Of a stretch of 6,427 nucleotides of DNA, positions 1 through 6,154 are shown one piece after another; the first letter of the stretch is position 1; each line of letters starts with the position of its first letter. Source of the stretch: an uncultured Collinsella sp. (GTDB lineage Bacteria > Actinomycetota > Coriobacteriia > Coriobacteriales > Coriobacteriaceae); NCBI GenBank assembly GCA_900545835.1, contig URBB01000107.1, forward strand, positions 1 to 6,427. Direction: 5' to 3'. Made by a program: the position numbers and the translations under genes. Under the pieces are notes generated by a model, which ran no database searches, had not been told where the DNA came from, and saw only the letters and a program-made list of their open reading frames with translations.

Positions 1-16
1 TGTGTATAAGAGACAG
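1..16 (+). other. Tn5/Nextera mosaic-end adapter remnant
   Basis: These 16 bases (TGTGTATAAGAGACAG) are identical to the last 16 bases of the 19-bp Tn5 mosaic end used in Nextera library preparation. They lie exactly at the edge of the window, where an untrimmed adapter would be. They are almost certainly not chromosomal, and they imply that base 17 is the true end of the assembled contig. No transposase gene is nearby, which argues against a natural Tn5 end. Confidence 0.93.
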
Positions 17-51
17 GCCTGGGGCGACTTTGGGGTTGGGGTGAATCGGGG

Positions 52-223
52 TCTAATACTTTGCCGAGAAGTGAACGACCTTATTTGGACCCCCGCAGCA
101 TTGGCATTTTTTGACCGCTATTTCCTGCGGTTTTGCTGCGCGAATCCTGCGGTTTTATGGTTTAAAGGTGTGGATGCTCCGGGGCTTCGTTTTTACTCGT
201 TCACTTCTCGGGAAAGTATTAGA
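52..223. repeat. 172-bp element with long inverted arms, MITE-like or REP-like
   Basis: The outer arms 52-78 and 197-223 are inverted copies of 27 bp with one mismatch. After a 12-base gap on each side, the complementarity resumes at 91-101 and 174-184 (10 of 11 bases). The element therefore folds as a long hairpin with 50-base arms, a symmetrical 12+12 internal loop and a central region of about 72 bases. A further 6-bp pairing (48-53 with 88-93) offers an alternative fold on the left side. Open reading across it (2-301) shows no protein-like character. It could be a non-autonomous mobile element, an extragenic palindrome family or a structured RNA. No target-site duplication is obvious. The hairpin is seen directly; its being a dispersed repeat is inferred. 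Confidence 0.75.
123..156 (+). repeat. Two direct copies of a 12-mer with 22-base period
   Basis: TCCTGCGGTTTT occurs at 123-134 and again at 145-156, inside the central loop of the long-armed element. The CTGCGG core of each copy is also complementary to CCGCAG at 93-98 in the left arm. The loop could therefore pair with the arm in two equivalent ways. Confidence 0.65.
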
Positions 224-356
224 GCTCAGCTGATAGAGGTACCGCTCTGGCGTCGAAGCCCTGCGTCTTCTTCGTTTGATTGGGGAAAGCGGCCTCGCTG
301 AAGTAATTGCGAGCCCGCCCGGACGTATCTGCGGGGGTTGCCTGCACAGTTCGCGG
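224..356. other. Gene-free stretch between the repeat and ogt
   Basis: I see no gene here. A weak hairpin, CGAAG (254-258) with CTTCG (270-274), is followed by a short T-rich run and might stop leftward-entering transcription, but it is too weak to call as a terminator. A GGTACCGC string around 238-245 resembles part of a T-box core but lacks the rest of such a leader. Confidence 0.5.
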
Positions 357-383
357 TATTATGTTGCGGAGTTTTGAAAGGAG
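357..383 (+). promoter_or_regulatory. Probable -10 box and Shine-Dalgarno of ogt
   Basis: TATTAT at 357-362 matches five of six positions of the -10 consensus. There is no good -35 at the normal distance; TTGCCT at 338-343 is only 13 bases away. GAAAGGAG at 376-383 is a strong ribosome binding site, six bases before the GTG at 390, and it decides that start. The untranslated leader would be only about 20 bases. Confidence 0.45.
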
Positions 384-389
384 CCGCTG

Positions 390-968
390 GTGGTCACGAC
401 GACGTATGCTTCGCCTTTGGGCGAAATCTTGCTTGCCGCTGATGGCCGCGGTTTGACAGGGCTTTGGTTTGAGGGGCAGGAGCACTTTGGCTCTACGCTG
501 CTCAAAGAAGATGCGGAGTATGTCGTAGGTGCCGATGCAGTTTCTGGTACCGGTGGGATGTCTTCGGTGGGTCCGGCAAATGGTGCGGCTTCTTCGGTGC
601 TTGAGCGTTCTTGGGCTTGGCTGAATGCTTATTTTGCGGGGCAGGAGCCTCGGTTTACGCCGCCGTTGCATATGATTGGCACGGCGTTTCAGCGTGAGGT
701 TTGGTTTGAGCTGCTTTCTATCCCGCGTGGCGAGGTCGCCACTTATGGCGAAATTGCGGCTCGTGTCGCCGCCCGCCATCGTGTGCCGGGAAACGAGGCT
801 CCCGTTGTGTCCCCGCGTGCCGTGGGGGCTGCGGTTGCACGCAATCCCATTTCGATTATCGTGCCGTGCCATCGCGTGGTTGCCGCCGACGGATCGCTCA
901 ACGGATATGCCGGCGGGCTTGACCGCAAGGAGTGGCTGCTTCGGCTCGAGGGCGCGTACGAGGAATAA
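390..968 (+). CDS. ogt: Methylated-DNA--protein-cysteine S-methyltransferase (O6-alkylguanine-DNA alkyltransferase)
   Basis: This suicide repair protein moves the alkyl group from O6-alkylguanine (and O4-alkylthymine) in DNA to its own cysteine. The acceptor is Cys160 in the motif IIVPCHRV (156-163). Lined up with human MGMT by distance from that cysteine, the other key residues are present: arginine finger Arg143, Asn152 hinge, His161, Tyr173 and Glu187, with the closing WLLRLEG helix. Tyr119 in GEVATYGEIA is also conserved, but it lies 10 residues further from the cysteine than in MGMT, so the loop around 125-141 carries an insertion. The N-terminal half (1-90) has a degenerate ribonuclease-like fold and a Gly/Ser/Ala-rich linker at about 47-71. 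The 192-residue length is slightly above the usual 155-180. The GTG start is chosen for its Shine-Dalgarno. The gene looks intact and monocistronic, and it converges on the minus-strand scar downstream. No SOS or Ada box is visible. Confidence 0.95.
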   Translation: MVTTTYASPLGEILLAADGRGLTGLWFEGQEHFGSTLLKEDAEYVVGADAVSGTGGMSSVGPANGAASSVLERSWAWLNAYFAGQEPRFTPPLHMIGTAFQREVWFELLSIPRGEVATYGEIAARVAARHRVPGNEAPVVSPRAVGAAVARNPISIIVPCHRVVAADGSLNGYAGGLDRKEWLLRLEGAYEE

Positions 969-1032
969 CGTTCGAGCACTTTGCATAGCCAAGACGCCGT
1001 TTCCGGTTGAGACCACTTGCTTGGACATCTTT

Positions 1033-1245
1033 CTACGCCCGCTTCTGCAGGGCATAGATCGACTTATCCATGTTGAACAGGTAAGCCGCGACGCAGACGA
1101 TGAAGAATGCCGGCAGATTACCGAAACCGAAGACTTCGCAACCAATCAGGATGGGTGCGAGCAGCGTATTGGTGGCGCTGCCAAAGACGGCTGCGTAGCC
1201 CAGTGCGGCGCAGAGCTCGACGGGCATGCCGAGTTGAGCCTCGTT
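1033..1245 (-). pseudogene. C-terminal remnant of a ClC-family chloride channel/antiporter
   Basis: Read leftward, this frame encodes about 70 residues ending at a TAG (1033-1035). GYAAVFGSATNTLLAPILIG is the late ClC segment usually written GVFAGATNxPxA, and it is followed by EVFGFGN, a hydrophobic stretch and the closing AYLFNMDKSIYALQ. ClC proteins normally have more than 400 residues and many membrane helices, so everything upstream, including the selectivity-filter regions, is missing. Recognisable ClC sequence starts near NEAQLG at about 1245, where the abi remnant stops. An ATG at 1225-1227 could start a 64-residue peptide, but no ribosome binding site or promoter supports it. I infer a deletion or recombination scar and not a functional small gene. 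Confidence 0.8.
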
Positions 1246-1595
1246 ATGGCGACATCTGGGTAACAGAAAGGCCCGCGTTCCTCAGAGGCAAGATAGGCAA
1301 TTCTGCTTCTGAGGTAGATCTCAATTCTGCCGACCGCATCAAACAGTAACTGCCGGAGGGCTCGGTCAAATTCATACGTGTAGATGATGGTTTCGAATGT
1401 TGTGCCTTCGCGAAAGATGGTAATCCCGGACTTGCATTTGGTTTTGTAGGGAAACCAGTAGGCCGACAGTCTGTAGTGGTTGGCTTCGACCAAAGCTCGC
1501 TCGAGTTCGCTTTGATCAGAGCACTTAAGACCCTTGTTTTCTGTCAATAGTGCTATTTGTTCGTTGATGGATATCCGCGACTTCTGGTATTTCAT
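1146..1595 (-). pseudogene. Truncated Abi_2 (AbiD/AbiF-like) abortive-infection protein, N-terminal part only
   Basis: The reading frame encodes 149 residues, but only about the first 114 resemble the Abi_2 family. Characteristic stretches are SINEQIALLTENKG (9-22), NHYRLSAYWFPY (39-50), FREGTTFETIIYTYEFDRAL (61-80), LLFDAVGRIEIYLRSRIAY (83-101) and ERGPFCYPD (106-114). Intact members run to roughly 300 residues and act as phage-defence proteins. From residue 115 the frame translates the out-of-frame ClC remnant and stops at 1146-1148. The start is the ATG at 1593-1595, with AGAGG about four bases before it. A 120-base sample of this stretch is about 49% G+C, well below the ATPase gene downstream, which suggests horizontal arrival. 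The family is recognised from its motifs; loss of function is inferred from the truncation. Confidence 0.82.
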
Positions 1596-1665
1596 TAAGC
1601 CTCTTGATAGAAAAAGAGCTGGAGTTGCGCATCGTTGAGAGGCTTTCCAGCTTTAGCAAAACAAA

Positions 1666-1692
1666 CTTATAAGATGCGACGGGCCGCGTCAA
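1666..1692 (-). promoter_or_regulatory. Candidate promoter of the abi remnant
   Basis: On the minus strand TTGACG (1687-1692) is followed after 15 bases by TATAAG (1666-1671). Both hexamers are close to the housekeeping consensus, but the spacer is short. A transcript from here would have a leader of about 65 bases before the ATG at 1595. Confidence 0.35.
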
Positions 1693-1735
1693 GATAATTA
1701 CCGGACGGCCTAGGAGGCGGCTGGTTGGCTGGCTT

Positions 1736-1766
1736 AAAACCCAGCGCGTGAAATGACGCTCCACGC
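1736..1766 (-). terminator. Weak candidate terminator after the GyrI-like gene
   Basis: On the minus strand the stop codon of the GyrI-like gene runs straight into a 5-bp stem (1762-1766 with 1746-1750, loop of 11). A run of only four T follows (complement of 1736-1739). It is correctly placed for an intrinsic terminator but short, so it may be leaky or not functional. Confidence 0.28.
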
Positions 1767-2404
1767 TATTCAGCGCGCTTGATAGGATGACGAACCACAG
1801 TCTTAAGTTTCTCCGGTGCACATTTGCGTGGATCGGAGAGATAGAGTTCGTGATGTAAACGGGTGTCTGAGAAGTCGGGGACATAGCCCTGCTCGGTCGT
1901 GTATTCATGCATAGCGTCTACGGTCGCCGGTTCGTTGTCGTAGGACCCGGTGTGCATGCATTGAACGCAGAGACCCTCGTCAACTTTAAGCAGCTCGACG
2001 GCGGAAAAGTCCAGTTTCTTTTTGGTCGTGGCTTCCGCGACTGCCCAGTCAAAGTCATCTCGGCTGACGAAATCGGGCAGGCGGATGCACGAGATGAAGT
2101 TGAAATCGTCTTTGCGTACATAATCGATGTCGCCGCTCGGGGAGTCTTGCCACCAGAAACCCTCGAGCGGCGGTACCACAAAGTCGAAATAACCCTCGAT
2201 ATTCCTTGAGCCTTTCTTCGACATCTTGACGGTATAGGCGATGCCGTAAAGCAGCGGCAGGGTGCTTTGATACTCTCCGCCTTCGGTATTTGGGTCGCCC
2301 TTTCCGCGAACGGCAACGTAGCTCATAGGCGGGACAGTTACGATACTCGGCTTGCTTGCAGGTTTGTAGAGCTCCTTGCATACCTTCTTAAAGTCGAACG
2401 CCAT
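1766..2404 (-). CDS. GyrI-like small-molecule-binding domain protein, probably SOS-induced
   Basis: This 212-residue protein matches the stand-alone GyrI-like family throughout and lacks the DNA-binding domain found in AraC or MerR relatives. Hallmarks in order are AVRGKGDPN (31-39), LLYGIAYTVKM (51-61), EGYFDFVVPPLEGFWW (70-85), IRLPDFV (107-113), GLCVQCMHTGSYDNEP (144-159), HHELYLSDPRK (184-194) and KLKTVVRHP (199-207). The fold is a cytosolic pocket that binds organic ligands. E. coli GyrI/SbmC protects gyrase from microcin B17, and some stand-alone members are reported to hydrolyse cyclopropane-bearing genotoxins. The substrate here is unknown. The ATG at 2402-2404 is supported by AGAAAGG eight bases upstream. 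A LexA-type palindrome lies 57 bases before the start. The gene is transcribed alone and looks intact, with a usual family length. Confidence 0.9.
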   Translation of the reverse strand: MAFDFKKVCKELYKPASKPSIVTVPPMSYVAVRGKGDPNTEGGEYQSTLPLLYGIAYTVKMSKKGSRNIEGYFDFVVPPLEGFWWQDSPSGDIDYVRKDDFNFISCIRLPDFVSRDDFDWAVAEATTKKKLDFSAVELLKVDEGLCVQCMHTGSYDNEPATVDAMHEYTTEQGYVPDFSDTRLHHELYLSDPRKCAPEKLKTVVRHPIKRAE

Positions 2405-2445
2405 GTTGGCCGCCTTTCTGCGTATTGGCCTGCTTAGATAGTGGA

Positions 2446-2456
2446 ATCATATCATA
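2446..2456 (-). promoter_or_regulatory. Candidate -10 region of the GyrI-like gene
   Basis: On the minus strand two overlapping TATGAT hexamers (2451-2456 and 2446-2451) each match five of six -10 positions. The -35 at the standard distance (2474-2479, TCATTC) is poor. With either -10, the LexA-type box lies in or next to the spacer, the usual place for a repressor to block polymerase. Confidence 0.45.
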
Positions 2457-2460
2457 AAAA

Positions 2461-2474
2461 CGAACAGCTGTTCG
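2461..2474 (-). promoter_or_regulatory. LexA (SOS) box upstream of the GyrI-like gene
   Basis: CGAACAGCTGTTCG is a perfect 14-bp palindrome with the GAAC-N4-GTTC core of the LexA operator used in Gram-positive bacteria and actinobacteria. It lies immediately upstream of the candidate -10 boxes and 57 bases before the ATG, so bound LexA would occlude the promoter. The site is more than 200 bases from the ATPase start on the other side, so control of that operon is unlikely. The motif match is seen directly; LexA binding is inferred. Confidence 0.75.
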
Positions 2475-2587
2475 AATGATTCGGCTGACAGATAGAGATG
2501 CGTGCGTTGTGTTTGGCGGTCGGCCTGACCCCGTCGATGATTTCTCTGCCTCCCCGGCGCCTCATCTATGGCTGTCGTTTCCCCATA

Positions 2588-2619
2588 TAAAACCTGCCAA
2601 AATGAACCTGTCCCTTTTT
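2588..2619 (-). repeat. 32-bp repeat, left copy, inverted relative to 6155-6186
   Basis: Read on the minus strand, this 32-mer matches 6155-6186 at 31 of 32 positions (C for T at one site). It contains the core GGGACAGGTT, followed by ATTTTGGCAGG. It lies just upstream of the likely promoter of the ABC operon. The pattern fits a dispersed extragenic palindrome or REP-like unit of which two copies happen to bracket the operon. Confidence 0.85.
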
Positions 2620-2660
2620 GGTCGGCGTGAAATGGGTAATACTAAAGAGTTATCCGACCA
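2619..2660. promoter_or_regulatory. Inverted heptamers around the likely ABC-operon promoter
   Basis: TGGTCGG (2619-2625) and CCGACCA (2654-2660) are perfect inverted copies 28 bases apart. Between them is TAATAC (2637-2642), a plausible -10 box, without a convincing -35. The arrangement could be a two-half-site operator or a leader hairpin. A modest ribosome binding site, GGGA (2664-2667), follows eight bases before the ATPase ATG. The repeat is seen; a regulatory role is inferred. Confidence 0.35.
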
Positions 2661-2675
2661 GATGGGAACCGATCG

Positions 2676-3377
2676 ATGGCCTATATCGAATTCAAAGACG
2701 TCATCAAAGCATACGGCGAGGGCGATGCCCGCATCCATGCGCTCGACGGCGCGAGCTTTACCGTTGAGCGCGGTGAGCTCGCCATTATCCTGGGCGCTTC
2801 GGGCGCCGGCAAGACTACGGCGCTCAACATCCTAGGCGGCATGGATACGGTAACCTCCGGCTCCGTGACAGTGGACGGGCGCGACGTGAGCTCTGCCAAC
2901 GAGGCGCAGCTTGTGGAGTACCGCCGCGCCGACGTCGGCTTTGTCTTTCAGTTCTACAATCTGGTTCCCAACCTGACGGCGCTCGAAAACGTTGAGCTTG
3001 CAGCTCAGATCTGCCCCGATTCGCTCGATGCCGAACAGACGCTTCGCCAGGTTGGCCTGGGCGAGCGCCTCGCCAACTTCCCCGCGCAGCTTTCGGGCGG
3101 CGAGCAGCAGCGCGTGTCCATTGCCCGCGCACTGGCCAAGAACCCCAAGCTTCTTTTATGCGACGAGCCCACGGGCGCGCTCGACTATAAAACCGGCAAG
3201 CAGATCTTGCAGCTGCTGCAGGATACCTGCCGCAAGCAGGGCATTACGGTCATCATCATCACGCACAACTCCGCGCTCGCGCCCATGGCCGATCGCCTGA
3301 TCCGCTTTAAGAACGGTCGCGTGGAGAGCGAGACGGTCCAGCAAAATCCCGTGCCTATCGAGACGATCGAGTGGTAG
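2676..3377 (+). CDS. ABC transporter ATP-binding protein, MacB/LolD (FtsE-like) type
   Basis: This 233-residue nucleotide-binding subunit carries every expected motif: Walker A GASGAGKT (40-47), Q-loop Gln92 in VGFVFQFYNLVP, the signature LSGGEQQ (139-145), Walker B LLLCDE with catalytic Glu164, the D-loop ALD (168-170) and the switch His197 in IIITHN. The EPTGALD sequence after Walker B and the FYNLVPNLTALENVELA stretch are typical of the family that partners FtsX-like permeases. ATP binding and hydrolysis at the cytoplasmic face would drive conformational work by the permease encoded next. The ATG at 2676 is preceded by GGGA. The stop codon (3375-3377) overlaps the first codons of the permease gene, which implies translational coupling and a fixed partnership. 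The substrate is unknown; antimicrobial-peptide or lipid export are family possibilities only. The gene is intact and very G+C rich. Confidence 0.96.
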   Translation: MAYIEFKDVIKAYGEGDARIHALDGASFTVERGELAIILGASGAGKTTALNILGGMDTVTSGSVTVDGRDVSSANEAQLVEYRRADVGFVFQFYNLVPNLTALENVELAAQICPDSLDAEQTLRQVGLGERLANFPAQLSGGEQQRVSIARALAKNPKLLLCDEPTGALDYKTGKQILQLLQDTCRKQGITVIIITHNSALAPMADRLIRFKNGRVESETVQQNPVPIETIEW

Positions 3378-6148
3378 CGCCCATGGACCAAGACCGCCAA
3401 AACAGCCTACGCCGCGACGCGCAGAACACGGAGCGCGAGCAGGATTTTACGACCTACCGCACTGCCCAAAGCTCAAACGATATGGTGCCGACGGTTTTTC
3501 GCCGTGGCATCTACCGCACAATCCGAGGCAGTCTTAAGCGCTTTTTGTCAATCGTGGTCATCACCGCGCTTGGCGTGAGCGTGATGTGCGGCCTTAAGGC
3601 GGGTTGCGAGGACCTGTGTGATTCGGTTGATGCCTACTTCGACCAGCAAAATGTCTATGACATTAACGTGCAGTCGACCTATGGCCTGACTGACGATGAT
3701 CTCGACGCCATACAAGAGGTCGATGGCGTCGAAACGGCCGAGGGCATCTACACCGAGACCGCCTACACCGCCGTGGGCACAACGCGCGAGCGCGTGGTCG
3801 TGCAGAGTCTCTCCAAGGAGAACATCGATCAGCCGGTGCTCGTGAACGGCGATTTGCCCGAGAGCGCCGATGAAGTCGCGGTGACTTCGAAGTTCCTGAA
3901 GGCATCGGGCAAGAAAATCGGCGATACGGTGAGTTTTGCCGCCAATGACGCGAGCTCGTCCAATCAAAGCGCCAAGGACCAGTTTGCCGCGGGCGATTAC
4001 ACCATTACGGCTGAGGTCCTCGACCCCACTGATGTAAGTTCTGACTCGACAGTCAACGCCTTTCGCGCTGCTTCGGCTGCGGACTATAAGTTCTATGTGA
4101 GCGAGGACGCCGCGACATCTTCTTCCTACTCCGCGGTCCACGTGATCGTCGAGGGAGCCAAGAGCCTCAACTCCTATTCGGATTCCTACGCGGCAAAGAT
4201 CAATGAGGTCAAGGGCAATATCGAGAAGATCCGCGAGGAGCGTGAGAAGGCGCGCGCCCAGGAGCTGACGGTCGACACGCCGGCGAGCTTGGACGCGGCT
4301 GAGCGTCAGGCGAATATGCTCTTTGGGATTGAGCAGGACAACATCAACCGCATGGCCGAGGGCAGCGACGAGCGTGCGCAGGCGCAAGCCGACCTGGATC
4401 AGCGTCGCGCCGCCGCCGACCAGCAGTTTGCCGATGCCCGCGCCGAGCTTTCCGACCTGGGCGAATGCACCTGGTACATCCAGGACCGCGGCAATATCGC
4501 AAGCTACTCGAGCGTCGAGAGCGATAGTTCCTCAATCGAGGCCATCGCCACGGTGTTCCCGTTCATCTTCTTTATCGTCGCCGTGCTCATCAGCCTTACC
4601 ACCGCCACGCGTATGGTTGAGGAGGAGCGCACGCTCATCGGCCTGTATAAGGCGCTCGGTTATTCGCGCGGGCGCATCCTGTCCAAATACGTGGACTATG
4701 CGCTGTGGGCTTGTCTGATCGGCGGCGTGCTCGGCAACATCATCGGCTTTGTGGGCCTGCCGCTGTTCTTGTTTACGGTGTTCGACGACATGTACTCGCT
4801 GCCTCAGATGCTGCTTTCGTACGACATCGTGTCCTCGATCGTGTCGGTTGCGCTGTTTGCCGTGGGCGTGGTGGGCGCCACGATTGTCGCCTGCCGCCAC
4901 GAGATGGCCGAGACCCCAGCTTCGCTCATGCGTCCCAAGGCCCCGCGCGCCGGCTCACGCATTCTGCTCGAGCGTATCGGATTTATCTGGCGCCGCATGG
5001 GCTTCTTAAACAAGGTAGCGGCGCGTAACCTGTTCCGCTACAAAAAGCGCGCTTTTATGACCATCTTCGGTATCGCCGGCTGCACGGCGCTCGTGATCTG
5101 CGGTATGGGCATCCGTGACACGTCGGTGGCGCTTTCGCCCAAGCAGTACGGGCATATCACGCGCTACGACCTGCTGGCGGTTGCCAATCCCGACGATTTT
5201 TCGCAGACGTGCGCGGCATTGGATGAGCGCAGTGCGGCCAATGATTCCAACGTGACCGTGACTTCGACCCTGCCGATTATGACCGACAACGTCACCTTTA
5301 CGTTTGGCGGCAAGAGCGAGACCGTGCAGCTGATCGTGGTGCCCGATGACCGCACGAACGATCTGGACGACTACGTGCGCCTGGAGGATGAGTCCAAAGA
5401 ACCGCTGTCTTTGCGTGACGGAGACGTGTATCTGAGCAAAAGTTCACAGCTGGTGCTGGGGATTCAGCCGGGCGATACGGCTCACGTCCAGGATTCGTCG
5501 CTCAATGTTGCCAAGGTCAAAGTCAGCGACATTTCGCTTAACTATCTGGGCAACACGCTTTACATGACGCAGGGCACCTATGAACGTGCGTTCGGTCGAA
5601 GCGCACGCCTCAACGGCATCTTTGTGCTGCTTAAGGGCTCATCTTCTGACCAGATTGCGTTTAGCAAGAAGATTAAGAGCGATGGTTGGCTCACCATCTC
5701 GAGCACGGCCGAACATTGGCAGAACTACGAGGCGAACTTTACGATTATCAATTCTGTCGTGGTGCTCGTGACCTTTATGGCAGCGTGCCTATCGTTTGTG
5801 GTGGTGTTTACGCTGTCCAACACGAATATCTCCGAGCGCGAGCGCGAGCTGGCGACCATTAAGGTGCTGGGCTTCCGTCGCGGCGAGGTGCACCACTACG
5901 TCAACAAGGAGACGTTGATCCTCACGGCGATTGGCGCCGCACTGGGCGTGCCACTGGGTGGCTTGCTGGCCGAGAGCTTTACCTACATTTTGCAGATGCC
6001 GTCGCTGTACTTTGACGTCGAGGTCGAGCCGCTAAGCTACGTGCTCGCCGTGGTGCTTTCCTTTGGCTTTACGTTTATCGTCAACCTCGCCACCAATCGT
6101 ACCCTCAACAAGATCGACATGGTCGGCGCCCTCAAGAGTGCCGAGTAG
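3371..6148 (+). CDS. FtsX-like ABC transporter permease with extracellular coiled coil
   Basis: This 925-residue membrane partner of the ATPase has two FtsX-type halves. After a polar cytosolic N-terminus come helix 1 (about 58-76), a large outside domain (77-388) and helices 2-4 (about 391-412, 444-468, 486-508). The second half has helix 5 (561-582), a second outside domain (583-790) and helices 6-8 (about 791-815, 848-870, 886-908). Each half has the cytosolic coupling motif: EEERTLIGLYKALGYSRGR (417-435) and ERERELATIKVLGFRRGE (822-839). The first outside domain ends in a charged, heptad-rich, probably coiled-coil stretch (about 270-362) leading into CTWYIQDR. Related Gram-positive permeases often have a much longer coiled coil and exceed 1,000 residues. 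The GTG start overlaps the ATPase gene by seven bases; the ATG at 3383 (residue 5) is an equally possible start. No dedicated regulator or accessory protein is adjacent, so the substrate stays open. The frame is intact to a TAG at 6146-6148. Confidence 0.93.
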   Translation: MVAPMDQDRQNSLRRDAQNTEREQDFTTYRTAQSSNDMVPTVFRRGIYRTIRGSLKRFLSIVVITALGVSVMCGLKAGCEDLCDSVDAYFDQQNVYDINVQSTYGLTDDDLDAIQEVDGVETAEGIYTETAYTAVGTTRERVVVQSLSKENIDQPVLVNGDLPESADEVAVTSKFLKASGKKIGDTVSFAANDASSSNQSAKDQFAAGDYTITAEVLDPTDVSSDSTVNAFRAASAADYKFYVSEDAATSSSYSAVHVIVEGAKSLNSYSDSYAAKINEVKGNIEKIREEREKARAQELTVDTPASLDAAERQANMLFGIEQDNINRMAEGSDERAQAQADLDQRRAAADQQFADARAELSDLGECTWYIQDRGNIASYSSVESDSSSIEAIATVFPFIFFIVAVLISLTTATRMVEEERTLIGLYKALGYSRGRILSKYVDYALWACLIGGVLGNIIGFVGLPLFLFTVFDDMYSLPQMLLSYDIVSSIVSVALFAVGVVGATIVACRHEMAETPASLMRPKAPRAGSRILLERIGFIWRRMGFLNKVAARNLFRYKKRAFMTIFGIAGCTALVICGMGIRDTSVALSPKQYGHITRYDLLAVANPDDFSQTCAALDERSAANDSNVTVTSTLPIMTDNVTFTFGGKSETVQLIVVPDDRTNDLDDYVRLEDESKEPLSLRDGDVYLSKSSQLVLGIQPGDTAHVQDSSLNVAKVKVSDISLNYLGNTLYMTQGTYERAFGRSARLNGIFVLLKGSSSDQIAFSKKIKSDGWLTISSTAEHWQNYEANFTIINSVVVLVTFMAACLSFVVVFTLSNTNISERERELATIKVLGFRRGEVHHYVNKETLILTAIGAALGVPLGGLLAESFTYILQMPSLYFDVEVEPLSYVLAVVLSFGFTFIVNLATNRTLNKIDMVGALKSAE

Positions 6149-6154
6149 CCTGCA

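Noticed and set aside
222..240. GAGCTCAGCTGATAGAGG resembling a tRNA D-arm
   Set aside because: It lacks the invariant GG of the D-loop, and no acceptor, anticodon or T arm can be built around it.
236..245. GAGGTACCGC resembling a T-box core
   Set aside because: The specifier region, the full TGGNACCGCG consensus and a competing terminator are missing, and the downstream gene is not an aminoacyl-tRNA synthetase or amino-acid gene.
2..301. Plus-strand open frame of 99 codons at the left end
   Set aside because: It starts inside adapter sequence and runs through the inverted-repeat element; the translation has no family resemblance and no ribosome binding site.
219..1145. Long minus-strand open frame of 308 codons
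   Set aside because: It is antisense to the clear ogt gene and overlaps the ClC remnant; the product is Arg/Ser/Thr-rich with no domain, as expected for a shadow of a G+C-rich gene.
1525..1908. Minus-strand frame of 127 codons overlapping the GyrI-like gene and abi start
   Set aside because: It is out of frame with both recognised genes and its translation looks random.
2476..2835. Plus-strand frame of 119 codons before and into the ATPase gene
   Set aside because: It overlaps the ATPase gene in another frame, passes through the repeat and promoter region, and has no coherent composition.
3548..4387. Minus-strand frame of 279 codons inside the permease gene
   Set aside because: It is wholly antisense to a well-supported membrane protein; long antisense frames are common in G+C-rich genes.
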